Below are positions 31,033-43,933 of a stretch of 64,000 nt of DNA, one piece after another. The stretch covers positions 19,710,077-19,774,076 of the forward strand of contig OX335646.2 in the NCBI GenBank assembly GCA_946894095.1, given 5' to 3'. The translations under genes were made by a program, and so were the position numbers. Below the pieces are notes generated by a model. The model did no database searches. It saw nothing but the letters and a program-made list of their open reading frames with translations, and had not been told where the DNA came from. This DNA is from Incurvaria masculella (taxonomy: Eukaryota; Arthropoda; Insecta; Lepidoptera; Incurvariidae). Positions within the stretch are counted from its first letter, which is position 1. Every line of letters begins with the position of its first letter.

Positions 31033-33789
31033 GTTCGTATGGAAACTGTTAACTAATATAATTTTAATGCAGTGTACTTACTTTGATTAGTGTTTATTAA
31101 TTGCAATTATCCTTTCCGCTCAACTCCCCTTACAACCGTGGAAAGAACATTATGCGCATATTTCTGGTCAGAGATCCAAAATTTTACTAAAAACAGATTT
31201 ATTTGATCGAAATAGATATCTGATGATGATTGGCATTGTAAAATTGTGTTTGTTTTCTAAGTTATAAGGTCAGAAAGGTCGAATTTGCGCGTATTATACA
31301 ATAACTTTAAACGTGGATTACTAAACGATAAAACAAAATTATCTTCAAAAGATTCGTCAGCAAACTTAGCTTGTGTCATGAAAATTTATAATCAATTTAC
31401 TACAGGATTTGTCAATTATAAGCGACACTACAGACTGGTGTAATGATACAGGATACTTTATCTTTCTGAAAATCAACAAGCTCGATTCACGGGTAGGAAA
31501 ACGATTTTTCCAAAAATCTAAGGCCGCATGACGCCCTTGAGTATTTTTCGCTATTTCTTATAGTTTCGGATTTGGCCCTAAAGGCCCACTTGAAAAATTC
31601 ACCTGCAGGAAAAACCGATATCTGTTCAACTTATTTCATATCATTATATTTTATTCCAGTCGCGGTATACGGGACATTCTAAAAAATAGTTTTTCCGGCG
31701 CAACGAGCCCGACTCGTTGCTCCAACAAATTGAGAAACACAATTTCATATTAGATATGGATAAGTAGGGTTAATACCGCGCATACATAAACTTAAAAGCG
31801 TCCTATCAAGTGAGACCCATAACTCAGAAGCTCTCGTTCCATTAATTAATTTGGGTGTTTCGTTATTTTCCATTATTTTAAATAAATAAATTCCTCCCTC
31901 CCCGGGAAGGTTTATCAAAATGTTAGCTAATTGAGTCAAATGAGAGGTGAAAGCGGAGTTGCTTTTTGTGCTAACACAATTAATTAAAAGGCAATCGAAT
32001 AAGCGTGGGTCGCGGTTACAAGAAAATGGATTCGTCCTTTTTGACAAGTTTGTTAATGGATTTTATAACTGACTTTGTTTAATGAAAATGGACTACAAAA
32101 TATTTTCACATTTTTCTGTCTATAACTCATCTATTAACTTTCATTGTCGAATAACGTTGTAAAAAAATGTGAAAAAAATTTAGTACTTATGTAGGGTTCC
32201 AAAAACCTCTAATCTTACTAATAAACTGTCTGGCGGTTATAGCAATCGTTTAGAAGAAATGTGATCCATAAGGAAATCGTTAAGTAATTCCTAAATCCTA
32301 TGGCTTTGGTTGCATTGTGATGAAAAAGAGCATGGATTAGAAATTCCTGTTTTTTTTGTAGACTTGTGTAAAAACGGTTCTTTAATAAAGTCGAACATAG
32401 AACCTCCTCCTTTTGTGAAGTCGGTAAAAAAACAGTAAAAATGTTTCTGCTCATTGACAAAATATCATTGCAATGTTTCAGTGGAGATGCTGTTAACCCT
32501 CAAATGAAACACTAATATTGTAATGAATACGGTATAAAATATCAAACCGAGGGTTTGTTTGAAACTCGAAAACTTATTGTGTATACAGTCCGGCTTCATG
32601 TGTGTGACCAAACAATGCTCGAACTATCAGCAAACTCCGCAAATAACTCAGCTTGGCTTTATATCAATTTCATAAGCCTTTATTTCAGACAATTTTGCGT
32701 AAGTATAGATTGATATACTAACTGAGTGTATAAAACACATATATTAAGTTTAGTTGATACCTACAGAAATATTTATTTGCCCTTTTTTTCTGTTCTGTAT
32801 CTTGCCGTTCTGGGCGAATAGCACGGCAATTTTGGATATTTTTGAGGCAAAATTTGTACATCAATAAAACATTGCTTAAAACTACATCTAAATATCATAC
32901 AATATCATCATACCAGTACTTTTCAACAAAGAGAATGGGTAAGGAGATATAATAAAGCTGAAATATGTAGATAAATCTTCATTCGGCTTCTTCCACACAG
33001 CCAATCACTCATAAATCACCATCTAATTAATAATGATGGTTTCCAAATAAATAAAATAAAATAAAATAAAGTGTTTTTTTTTTAAATAAAACCAAAATCT
33101 CGCGAAATATTGATCGTATTACAATGCAAAAATTACATAGAAAATAGCACTTCACTTGCCTAGTTATTTTTTTTATAATCCCCTGCCCCCCTGGGAAGGC
33201 GAGGATTCCGTCGATCCTCATTTTTACTAGAAATCTGAAGAAGCAAAGTTTCATTTATGTGCACCTTTGGCCGTCATATTGTCAATTGGTAGGCTTCTAT
33301 ACGGTACAAGCTGATCCTGCTGCAGCTCTTAGTCACACTGCCATCTTTTGAATTGCAACTTGTCGTATTCTGGCAACAAATTTATTAGCATTTCGCTTTA
33401 TTTCTGCTTCCCCTTTCTGCCCTTATTATGTTTGTAGAAATTGGTGAATAAGTTACAATCATATTTTTGATTAAAACATTTACATTATCAAAAATTATCC
33501 TGAGTGAAATTAAAAAGTGCAGCTATAAATTACACACATACTCCATTTGTCGGTTTATCAACGATTCATGCCGGCGACTTATATCAGTCACCCTCGGTTT
33601 ATGATAACTAAGTATTATAGTCATATATTAGTCAAATTAACATTGGCGTCTTTAGCTAGCGTTCCGATTCATTGCTATGACAACTATTTAAGGCAGACAA
33701 CGATACTTTGGCGATCGCAAAATGACTTTAGGCAGGACGACTTCTATCGATCTAGATTTGATGCATTCTGGGTGCTATGAAATAATGAA

Positions 33790-33960
33790 ACAATACATTT
33801 TCCACCGCATTGGATGAAACTATATCCGTATTTTCCATCCAGTTCAATGTACCCGTGCCCATTAAGGGAAAGTCCTGGCATGGCCCCTAAATCCAACGGG
33901 AATGTAGTTTATTGGGCTAATGCCATAACGGTGTTAGTCATCCATGTCAAGTTCCATAAA
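33790..33960 (+). mobile_element. SINE 3' part
   Basis: ACCGCATTGGATGAAACTAT, TTTTCCATCCAGTTCAATGT, GTCCTGGCATGGCCCC and GGGCTAATGCCATAACGGTG. Confidence 0.6.
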
Positions 33961-34118
33961 GGCACGAATCGGGCGTAGGAGAAACCCAAAACGGTCACAG
34001 GACAAAAAGCCGCAATAACCGCTATTATTAAGGGTGGTTAAGATTAAGCCGAAAAAGTCTTACAAGTAATTAAGATTAATACACTTTGACGTGGCATCAA
34101 GAGAACCGAGTCCACGAC

Positions 34119-34349
34119 CTGGGGGTCCATTTAGGGAAAGAGTGAGTTCGAATTCGTCACTAAATATCACTCACTTTTTCCATACTTCTAGAATATCATT
34201 ACAGTTAGGTAAAAATCTGGTCTGTCCCGTAAATACGTTGGAAGTATAAATAACGGTTCCGTTATTGAAATAATAATATATTTCCCAGCTATTTTTAGGT
34301 TAACTCACTCCCGAACTCGAACTCACTCTTACCTGAATGGCCCCCCTAC
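34119..34349 (-). mobile_element. MITE, second copy of the 23.3 kb family, inverted
   Basis: Left CCTGGGGGTCCATTTAGGG, right ACTCTTACCTGAATGGCCCC CCTA. The inner text is the reverse complement of the 23.3 kb copy (TAACGGTTCCGTTATT, AGGTAAAAATCTGGTC). Confidence 0.73.
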
Positions 34350-35334
34350 TAAACCGCAAAGTAATTGCAAACCTACGGTCCCAAGACGTTTGTTTTATCG
34401 AATCCCTGATTGTGTCATATCCCTGAGACAAATGCATAAAGTAATTGAACTAATATGGATCTTGTTATTTCATAGTATCCTGCTATCAAATCCGGGGAGG
34501 AGTCTCTTCAATCGAATGTCAGAAAGCAGTGGTGTTTCGGCATTCTTAATTTTGAACGTTCTAAAATAACGTTTAACAAGATTTACGGTAATTTAGGTTG
34601 TTCAACGTTCCCTCTAATAATTTCGTGCGGTTACTCAGTATCGGATAAGAAATAACTTTACTGGAAAAACATCATTGTTAAAACATACAACCTTTCACTT
34701 CCCATACAAACTATATACATCTGTCGAGCAGTGTGAAAGAACTTATCACAGGGGCTATTTCTAGCTCCCGAAAACAAAATAGACGTCGTTTGGGTATCCG
34801 AAGGGTGTGCGTGCGTACAAAACTGATGAAACATTTCAACCTATTTTCGCCAATTACCTTTGGGTCATACAGAATGAGCAGCGAGTTCATTGCTAATTTT
34901 AGCTAGAACTATTCGCTGAAGCCTAACAACACAACATTAGCTCCCTCACAATATTTGTCTTTACAGTAAAGATTCGTGTTATACTAATCTTTATGTACGT
35001 CCTTCTCATCCGCGTTTTATATCATTGAATAAATATATTAATAATTTAATTCAGTCACCTAACGCCGATAGACGTAAATATTACATTTATAAGCTGCAGT
35101 TTTTTTTTATTTTACGGTACACGAAAAATATCCTTAGTCAACGTGCATTAAAGCATGAAATATAAAATACCGTCGTTAGAGCAATTTTTTTCTCGAATTG
35201 CTGGCAATCTCAGATGATATATACGAGGAAAGATGCTTGTGGGCTTGTAGCGATAATAATGCCACAATAAAATACGTGACCCATCGCGGCAACAGTAAAA
35301 CAGGTAGTAAAGCAACTACGGAAGCGGTTGGGGG
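34350..35334. other. nAChR intron 1, nothing recognised
   Basis: No element or coding signal seen. Confidence 0.35.
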
Positions 35335-35425
35335 CTGGTAGGGACGTGGCGATTCCGGCTTAAAGAGGAATGCAGTCCCATTCCTACACCACAAGTCCGG
35401 AGCAACCTCGGAACTGAAGGTTCAA
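35335..35425 (+). repeat. Left-end fragment of the 50.4 kb MITE family
   Basis: GATTCCGGCTTAAAGAGGAA, GTCCCATTCCTACACCAC and AGTCCGGAGCAACCTCGGAA parallel 50466-50545. Confidence 0.55.
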
Positions 35426-35712
35426 TGGTAAAATATACGTTTTCGTAGCAAGCAAGTACGTCGCTTCTTTCAACGAATGTGATATGAGTGTAGAATTGAC
35501 CGTAAAGCAAGGACACAATAAGTAAAGAAACAGAGCTGTAAAAAGAACTACGTTATGAATATACTGCAAGGGTGGACCTGAACCCTGAATCTTTTTTTTT
35601 CTCTTTTTTTATCGATTTGGAAAATTCTTTTTTTGTTCAAAAGGGGTATACTTTCTAGTTGGTCCCGTATTCTTTTTATCAAAATCTGTTCAGTAGGTTG
35701 GTCTTTAGGTCG

Positions 35713-35812
35713 GTAGGGTTCCGTACCCAAAGGGTACCAACGGAACCCTATTACTAAGCTTCCGCTGTCCGTCCGTCCGTCTGTCACAGCACTCTATTTC
35801 ATGAACCGTGAA
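35713..35812 (+). repeat. (CCGT)n repeat, 3'-truncated copy
   Basis: Start and microsatellite only (TAGGGTTCCGTACCCAAAGG to TTTCATGAACCGTG). Confidence 0.7.
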
Positions 35813-36037
35813 CTCATGAATCCAGATAGGTACTGGTCTACCTTTCGTCAGAAATGAGTTTTCTCAATGGTTTCATTGCTGATAATGCTCATTCATTGTA
35901 GGGTTTAGTAACAGTTTAGAGGGTTCGCATGGGATAGTAAGGTGCACATGATCTTCTTTCCACTTTGTATATGAAGTTGAGCAGGTTGGCTCGCCCACCT
36001 TGAGTCAAAAAGTTACGCCACCACTAAAAAGCAGAAA

Positions 36038-36650
36038 ATAAAATATTTTTAATTAAAAAAAGGACCGCCTTCAAAAAAACCGGAACTTGAAAGTAAAAAA
36101 AGAATTGGTTACTTTTAATTAATATACGACAATCTATTTTAATACTAACTAATTATGTACAATTTCTTAATTTTTAATCATCTTTTGAAGTCGGTGCCTT
36201 GGATAGAGTTCACTCCGCACGCCGTTGACCGAACAGACACAATTTCAGCCGAACACACCCGAAGTCTACGAGAGCTTAAACAACCTGAGTCAGCAATGAT
36301 TGGTCCACAGAGCATTCTAACTGGAGATGCCCTTAGCGTTGGTTTACGTGCAAGCTGATATCGATACAGCGCAGCGTACTGGTGAAGCAGTACGTTAATT
36401 CGCTGCTCTGTGGATTGGTGCTTCCTACGACATCGTTGTGTGAACGAGACGATTTCTGCCGAAATTAGTGAGATATTTACTTACTAACCGCACACTCGTT
36501 TTGATACTTAGCCCCGATTGCACGAAGAGACGGCTGCGTTAATCAATGTTCAAACACGTCACTTCTAGTGAACCGCATAGAGTTCCGCATAATTTTTTAC
36601 TTTTTAGTTCCGGTTTTTTTTAAGGCGGTCCTTTTTTTATTTAAAAATAT
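36038..36650. mobile_element. MITE of about 0.6 kb with about 50 bp inverted repeats
   Basis: Left AAAATATTTTTAATTAAAAA then AAGGACCGCCTTC and AAAAAACCGGAAC; right GTTCCGGTTTTTTTTAAGG then CGGTCCTTTTTTTATTT and AAAAATATTTT. The core holds GATTGCACGAAGAGACGG, also present at 27795-27880. Confidence 0.7.
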
Positions 36651-36954
36651 TTTCAATATTTGCAGTCTATGTTCGCGACGCAGGTAAAGCGTTAAATCAA
36701 TGTATGTATGATCTTAAACACTGGGTTAGTAGGAGATATTTATTGCGAAAGAAGAGACTGTAGGAGAATTTCAAATTATGGGTATAGAACCAGTGGCGAA
36801 ATTGGTAGAGGCAATACCCGCGTAACGTATGTTGGCTGGTTCAAGTTCAGGCTTGCAGTATTTTCACAAAGGAGTTAATTTTACTGCTTTATTTATTTCA
36901 TTTTTCTGTCCTTGCTTTACAGTCGACTCTACATATAAATCACAACCATTAATG

Positions 36955-37230
36955 GTACGTCAAGAATCCATCGAGAACCCCGGAAAATGCAAAATTATTA
37001 TAATTCACTCCGGAATGGTTGTACCGGAATATTCGTAATATGTATTCGGAATATATGTATACGTTTTTATGATGAGTGGAAATTAGTAGGAAGGAGTGGG
37101 AGTAAGAGTAGTAGGAGGTGAATAGGAATAGATAAGACTAATGAGGAGTGTTCGAAGGAGTACCAAAAGCAAATGAGGCAGTTACTCGGAATGGGGTGGA
37201 CTCGGAATGACCCAACACTTGTGGAAACGG
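36955..37230 (+). repeat. Right-part fragment of the 50.4 kb MITE family
   Basis: TTCACTCCGGAATGG, AGGAGTGGGAGTAAG, CTAATGAGGAGTGTTCGAAG, GGAATGGGGTGGACTCGGAA and TGACCCAAC parallel 50560-50935. Confidence 0.55.
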
Positions 37231-37849
37231 TGTGGTTATAGATATAGTTTTGAAGATTCTGTCATGTGGAACCTGCGGTGGACGAGTGCGATTACACTGT
37301 TGCTTTTTAGAATTTACACAACAAACTATTGCATTCGTGAATTACGTCAATCAAAGTTGCCAACGAAAATGAATTGATCTAAGGAAAATGTATATGTACG
37401 AGTCGAACTCGGGCACCCGAGGTCTGTACACCTATGATATCGTATGATCGGGCGCTACTGGCGCTACTGGCGCTCGCATATTGTTTTATTTGGCTGAAAG
37501 GCCACGTGTAGGCGAGATATCCATCTTTATTTGCGCAAATAAGTGAAATAATCGAATTTCGAATGTCTATCCGCCAGCTTTTCGGTCTTTGGTCACAAAT
37601 CAAAGGACGCAAAACTTCAAATATTCGCTTTGACCGCCCTCGCATGGCCTGCTCAAGGCGTGCCGATGTTGACGAAGCTGTAGCGTTGATAAACTCTTTA
37701 TTGTCATTTTCTTATGTGCTAAGCGCGGCATATAGCATACGACAGGACCTCACGCCCGATGACGCTTATGGGATTTTGAACTTTGAATGGTACTGCGAAA
37801 ACCATACCGGCATGGGTGCATTACCTGACAGTTTGGTTGAGTGATGGTA

Positions 37850-38300
37850 GAAAATCGATGGAGGGACAGCATTATAAAGCTCCAACGAGCATTCTCCATG
37901 GTGGAGAGCGTAGAATACAGAGCGATGTAGGGTCTACATCGCTTCGGAGTTGAAGGGGCTCTAAATTTAGGGATACCTTGAAGTCGTCGACAAGACGCAT
38001 GGCCCGACGTTGTAAAGAGTCCAGGGAGCCCAGCAGATACTGAGCTGAGCCGTCCCACAAATGCGAACAATACTCCGCACAAGACCTTATCTGCGCTTTG
38101 TAAAGGAGCAGTTTTGGGCCGGCGGCGTGTCAATCTATGCAAAATGGACTTGACAAATCCAACCGTTTTGCGATTTTTGGAATAGCTCCGAAAGCAGAAT
38201 GTGTTTGGGATCCCAAAAATGTATCGCATACAAACAAAACTCGTTACCGTAAGCAATAGTGAACGATGCATGGATCGACACATACAATAATTTGGGAGTG
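37850..38300 (-). pseudogene. Jockey-like LINE reverse transcriptase fragment
   Basis: Minus strand at 38060-37872: MWDGSAQYLLGSLDSLQRRA then MRLVDDFKVSLNLEPLQLRS. This is the recognisable segment of jockey-type polymerases (HLWxGxxxYQLxxLDxIQRRA, LxPLxLRRDV). The rest is broken by frameshifts. It overlaps the same domain as the copy at 948-1368. Confidence 0.7.
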
Positions 38301-39783
38301 CCATGCACAGTAAAAGAACTCAGGAAGAAGAAATAATAGTTAATAGCTACATATAAAAATACAAAATGAAAATAAAGAATTCATAAGTGTAAGAAGCAGG
38401 CACTGGCTATGTAGACCGGTCCACATGGTTCCCTTCCGATTATATGAATTGTACTTTCCACTCATATAAATCCATTCAAATAATATAAATGGGAAAGTAA
38501 CTTTGTCTGTTTGTTTGTTACGTTTGAACCAAACCGCTGAACCAATTTTGAGGGATTTAGGTATAGAGATATTCTGGACCTTGAAAAAGGATATAGGCTA
38601 CATTTTGCGGCGAAAATAAAAACTAGAAGGGGGTGAAAAAGGGGATGAAAGTTTGTATGGGGAACTCATGTAATATCGAGAATATTGACGCGAGCAGAGC
38701 GGCAGTGCAATTACGAAGCACAAAATTGGGTGTAGGTTGCTGTGCTGACAGCAACATGACAGCTTTTGTGATTACGAAATCGATGCATTCACAAATGGTG
38801 CGGCACTCAGCGCTACTCGCAGCAATTAGGTCAACTCCATACATTTCGCGTCGAATCGGTATTACGAAACGGCAAAGAACTGTCAAATGCGGGGAGGTAA
38901 ACGCCTATTTCGTCTGCTCGTCTAGTAAAGTACCTCAAAAGTTGACCTATTGTCGACACAGATTGGTCCGTGCTGGATGTAGGTGGATTAAAAACGGCTT
39001 CGTAATCGCGCTTTAGAAATGACGGGGGCGCACCTACACGTACCGCGGCACCATCCTCAAATTTTGCGTAATCGCACTGCCGGTCACCTTAGCTAGTCTA
39101 CTATAATTTCAAGTTTATGCTTGCAGTACGCAAGCATATTTGGCTCGATTATTCGTGGTCGAGTTATTCACTATCGATTTTCGAATTGTGAATAGAATGT
39201 TTGCATACATGAAATAGTTGGCTAAACACAGAGAAACGAAATGTGCATTTAAGTTTCGAATATTGTGTGATTTATATCGAACTAGTAGCAAATAACCTCA
39301 CATAACCGTGTCACAATACCTCAATTCCCCTGTCTTGCGCAAACACTGCACGTAGCATGTTGACTATCATAAAAGGGTTCTTTGCAAATATTGAATTTTT
39401 TGCAAAACCTATATTTTGGAATGGCCAGCTAGATGTATGATATGTTGCATGTTAGCTTAAGACCTTAAAAAATCTAGAGTTTATGCAAAATCATATTATC
39501 TAACTTTGTGCCAAATTACCTGATGCGATAAACCGTTTAGAAGTTATGACTCTGTGAAAGACCAATTTACTTTAGATTCCATTTTCACCCTTTTTGAACT
39601 TTTAAAACTCCTAGGTTTAAATTAACACACTTGATGAATTCCAAGTCGGATGCAAGGTTATTAACTTGAAACCAGGTAATCTAATTTTAATAGTTGAGGA
39701 CTCATTGATATACGGACATGAAAATAAATCATTGAAGATTTTTGGGTCACTTGGAAGTGCCATGGTAAGAGATTGTGCTGATA

Positions 39784-40198
39784 TTTTTTTTTTTTTTTTT
39801 TTAATGCAACCCGACATGGGTGGCTAATACCACACAACTACCGTTATGATATTAGCCCAATACACCACATTCCCGAAGGAATTAGGTGCCATGCCAGGAC
39901 CTTCCCTTTATGAGCACGGCTACATTGAACTGGATGGAAAACACGGACAATTTTTTATTGCCGCTTCGACCATCTTTTCATCCAATGCGATGGTACCAAC
40001 CCGGGCGGGCTTAAACCCTACCACCTAGTAGGGGAAGGGGACCTACAGTTTTACATGGATTCCGAACCATGGAGCAGCTCGCATTCGTGACGAAATGCAC
40101 TTATCGAACTCTGAAAGAGAAAGACAGTGGTGCAAGTTGGTATTGAACCCGGGCCTCTGGTACGCTAGGCCAGTCCCCGCGCCACTAGGCTACGAGCC
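39784..40198 (-). mobile_element. tRNA-headed SINE, full length
   Basis: On minus: head TAGCCTAGTGGCGCGGGGAC (A box TAGCCTAGTGG) and GGCCCGGGTTCAATACC (B box), then a body with GAACCATGG/ATGGTTCGGAATCCATG, CCGCCCGGGTTGGTACCATC and TCCAGTTCAATGTAGCC, a 3' inverted repeat GGCTAATATC...GATATTAGCC-type, and a 19-base A tail (T run at 39784-39802 on plus). A Pol III-type retroposon; the best reference copy in the window. Confidence 0.8.
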
Positions 40199-41463
40199 GC
40201 GAGATAGCGAGAGTATTGATTAGCACAAATCAAACGGTTCTTTTTATGAGATAATTTGTATCCAGAAACGAGGGTGAGGGCGGTGGCGGCGGCGGCTGGG
40301 GGAGTAGAAGGAACATCTGCAAAGGTCGTTCTGCGCCCAGCGATGTCTTCACTGAATTGTTTACTTTTATACATTATCTACATACTAACCCACTTATTCC
40401 ATTAACAGTTCCGTATATTTTAGGCGACATACTATCTGAGAAAAATCAAGGAGCAGGCGCACCTTTTAGTTTGATGGTCGGATACAGGCATTGAACTAAA
40501 AAAACAACTAGAAGCGCCATCAGAGTCAAACATCATACAAGAGACCGTTTCAACTCGTTTTCCCCTCTAGCCTATGGTGTCGCCTTCATGAAATGTTTAC
40601 TTTCCCGCTCTTAGTTATAATTTTTATTCAACAAACGTCTCGCCATCTAAATTATTTATAACATACTCATATTACTATTTATAACCAAATATAACATTTG
40701 AATATTCAATTAACACACAAAACATTACGCGAATCAGGTAATTTAAAATTGCAACTTCGTATTAATCCTCACCTCAGAGATCTTTTTATTAACCTCGTAT
40801 CATTCAGTTATCTGTCGCATTCTGTTGCATACGAGCGCGAGGGACCTAAATAGGAAAATCATGTTTGCTAGAAAGGGCGCGCACTTGTCTGAGAGAACAC
40901 CATCCTCCGGCGAACGCGATACACACACACTCACACTACAAATGCATGACTGACAGAGACCTATAGTGAAGTACTGCATAGAATATACGTATGCTAGAAA
41001 GAGATACCGGCTTTTCCGATAGTTTTGTCGTTCAATGTCGGATATCACGATAACGACACCGCGCCGCACGCCATACTTGCCACACATATCACCATAATAT
41101 AACGCCATTTGATAAAATTTCGATAGAAAATCTGTGATATGTGATTCTATCTTCCGTCTTGGCTTTCTCGTAATCGTTTTTATAAGTTTACACTACAAAC
41201 GACGGCATAATTCTTCCTTTCTTCTACCATAGATCAGCACCTATACAATCGGCAAACACGCGCGAACGCCGTGACGGGGTATCGAAACTGACAGCTCCGG
41301 TACTCTAAATTGATCGAATTAGAGTACCTGACTTGACACGCAGGGGAAAGCTCAGAACGGATCTAAATGTTTTCTTTATATCGATGGATACAGGCATATA
41401 ATATTTCCATAGCTAGCGGCGTATGTCTTTCTACTACATATGTATATGGGAAGGTTTTAATTA
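40199..41463. other. nAChR intron 1, nothing recognised
   Basis: Short GGCGGTGGCGGCGGCGGC tract at 40280-40298. Otherwise unassigned. Confidence 0.35.
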
Positions 41464-41648
41464 TTTTTTTTTTATGTGCCTGGACATGGATGGCTAATAC
41501 CACAAGTTCTGTCATGGTATTAGCCCAACACACCACATGGGAACTAGGTGCCATGCCAGGATCTTCCTTGTATTGCACGGCTACATTGAACTGGATGGAA
41601 AACACGGACAATTTTCATTGCCGCTTCGACCATCGTTCATCCAATGAT
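41464..41648 (-). mobile_element. SINE 3' half
   Basis: On plus: a T run, then GGCTAATACCACAAGTTCTG TCATGGTATTAGCC (the 3' stem-loop), GTGCCATGCCAGGATC and ACATTGAACTGGATGG; ends ATCGTTCATCCAATG. Confidence 0.72.
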
Positions 41649-41894
41649 TATTTTAAAATTATGTACGGCGTACATTCAAAATGTCGCAAAGCGATGCCCA
41701 AGCACATAAATGATTCGATACTGCTTGTATGAAAAAAAATACTCTTGCCGCTTTCTTTTGAATGTTCGTATGCCAGATTTTTTACGGTACTTTCCAACTG
41801 GTAAGCAAGTTTCGACGATAATTCATTTCTCATTGATAATATTCATTTCTCTTTTTATTGAACTGGACATGGATGATGATTACCTCACCGACTG

Positions 41895-42115
41895 TCATGA
41901 TCACTGAAGAGAAGAATTGGCATGCGGTCTATACCGCTTCTTCGCCTTATGACCAAAGTGGCCATATAATTGTATGGGAATCCGGCGGCGCGTCAAATGA
42001 CACACAGTCGAAAACTTCGCCACCGCGCGCGAATGTGCTCTAAAAGTGTGTTCGTCAACCCACCCACATAATCTATCCAATACGTCTGCGAATATGTTTG
42101 CATGTGGCATGCAGA
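41895..42115 (+). repeat. Unclassified 0.23 kb repeat family, copy 2
   Basis: AATTGGCATGCGGTCTATAC, CTTATGACCAAAGTGGCCAT, TGTATGGGAATCCGGC and TCCAATACGTCTGCGAATAT, then GTTTGCATGTGGCATG. Confidence 0.62.
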
Positions 42116-42134
42116 ATATCTCCTTAATGTTTAT

Positions 42135-42375
42135 CTATGGCCTTGATATGAGCCCAACACACCACATGGGAACTAGGTGCCATGTCAAGACCTTCCTTAA
42201 AGATATTGCAAGCCGGCAATCAACCGTTATTCATTTAATCCTGACCTCACCACCTGGTAAGTAATGAGTGTACCTGGAATCCAAACGATGATCAGCCTCA
42301 ATGGTCGAAATCGGTAACCCATCCAGAATCCTTGTTGCTTAACCTCGCGTCACGCCACGGGCTACCGACGCTGAC
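42135..42375 (-). mobile_element. Hybrid-head SINE, degraded
   Basis: The plus-strand text includes GGAACTAGGTGCCATGTCAA and later GGTAACCCATCCAGAATCC and TTGTTGCTTAACCTCGCG. On minus these give the 5S-like GTTAAGCAACAAGGATTCTG. The middle is scrambled. Confidence 0.55.
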
Positions 42376-43430
42376 TTAGGCAGGGTTACGTTTATCCACA
42401 GTTGTTATTTAAAGGGATATTGTTTTCAATATTAATTATAATTTCAGCTGTTCAGATGCGGCCGGCTCTGAGATGGGTATAGAATAGTTGGCTCGTGTAT
42501 GTCGCTTCATCTGACGCACGAGTACTAGAAAAATACTGAATTCCATTTTTGAGAATAGGTGGCTGCTTAAATAAATATGAATAATGTAAAAAATAATAAT
42601 GTATAATAATTTTAGAAAAATAATTACGATTTTTACGAGAAAAACGGTAACATTTTTTAACATTAGGTAGGTAAAAAATTTTATTACGTTTAATATTTAC
42701 TGATTTTTATTTAATTAAAATTATGCTTTAATCAAAATAGACCGAAGAGCAGCGGACTAAATTTCTCAGTTTAGCTTCGGTCGACTTTTTATCAGAAAAT
42801 ACAACCAGAAACGATTTATTTAAGGACTAGATAAATCGTTTCAATATTGGTATTGTTCGTCGAAATATTTTAAAATTCAGGTTTGTTTTGTGTATCTTAC
42901 TAAAATTGCCGACTGTACTCGCCAAAACGTACTGTAAGCTCTCCTGTATGTACGGAACAAACCATTATTTCTACCAATAAAATCAATCAATCACTAGGCA
43001 ATGAAAGAATGCTCTTCCCGTCAAATCACTGGATAACAACCGATAGACATTTCCCATGTCTATTGCGGCGAACAAAAGCCAAGAAAATCTCAGACTCGTA
43101 TCGTTGATATCGTCTCTCTCTCGGCGAGCCTGATCAAGCCACCGTTTGTTTTGCTAAAAGGGTTTACTCTGGGGGTCACTTATCTAGCCGAAGACATCTC
43201 CAGCGTATCACTCTTAGACAGGGTTCAGCCCGCAGAATTCACGGCTGGGATTACAATGATCCTTCTCCCTCCGCACGGATGCGGGTCAGCGTGATGTATT
43301 TAAGATCCTTTAAATTACTCAGGTATGTACAAGTGAGGTGAATTTTGAATGAAAACTGAATGGTTTATTTTAAAAGAAACTAAGAACAACACAATGATAA
43401 TAAAAAAAACTATGTAACGAACATTGCCGT
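42376..43430. other. nAChR intron 1, nothing recognised
   Basis: AT-rich. An AGACCGAAGAGCAGC/GCTTCGGTCGAC-like imperfect hairpin at 42740-42786. Confidence 0.3.
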
Positions 43431-43700
43431 TGCTTGTAGCCTAGTGGCACGGGGACTGGCCTAACGTACCAGAGGTCTGGGTTTAATTCCGACATGCACC
43501 ACTTTCTTTCTCTTTCCGAGTTCGATAAGTGCATTTCGCCACGAATGCGAGCTGCTCCATGGTTCGGAATCCATGTAAAACTGTAGGTCCCCTTCCCCTA
43601 CTAGGTGGTAGGGTTTAAGCCCGCCCGGGTTGGTACCATCCCAAATTGTCCGTGCCATGTTTTTAATCCAGTTCAATGTAGCCATGCTCAAAAAGAAAAG
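43431..43700 (+). mobile_element. tRNA-headed SINE, internally deleted
   Basis: Head GTAGCCTAGTGGCACGGGGA and GGTTTAATTCCGAC, body to GGTTGGTACCATCCC, then a jump to CCAAATTGTCCGTG. A stretch of the body is missing. Confidence 0.72.
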
Positions 43701-43933
43701 TTCCTTTTTTTTGCATAAAAAAAAGTTGACCTCAGGTGGATGTGGACTTGTCTTTCCTGCTAGAGGTGAGGGTTCAAATCCCCGCCCCGTTCATGCACCA
43801 CTTTCTTTCACTGGGGTTAGTGGGTTGGATTGCATTTCGTTACGAATCCGAGCTGTTCCTGAGTTCAGAATCCATGTAGAACTGTGGGTCCCTTTCCCCT
43901 ACTAGCGGGTAGGGTTCAGCCCATCTGGGATGG
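43701..43933 (+). mobile_element. SINE 5' part, interrupted by the nested copy 43934-44316
   Basis: GAGGGTTCAAATCCCCGCCC (B box), then the body GAATCCATGTAGAACTGTGG and CCCCTACTAGCGGGTAGGG, ending AGCCCATCTGGGATGGT. Its continuation (GTACCATCGCATCGGATG onward) is at 44317-44440. Confidence 0.68.

Noticed and set aside
37563..37844. 93-codon plus-strand frame next to the LINE fragment
   Set aside because: No domain, no splice sites, and overlapped by minus frames; probably chance or LINE debris.
39846..40028. Plus-strand frame, with near-identical copies at 47515-47697 (minus)
   Set aside because: It is the SINE body read in one frame; SINEs do not encode protein.
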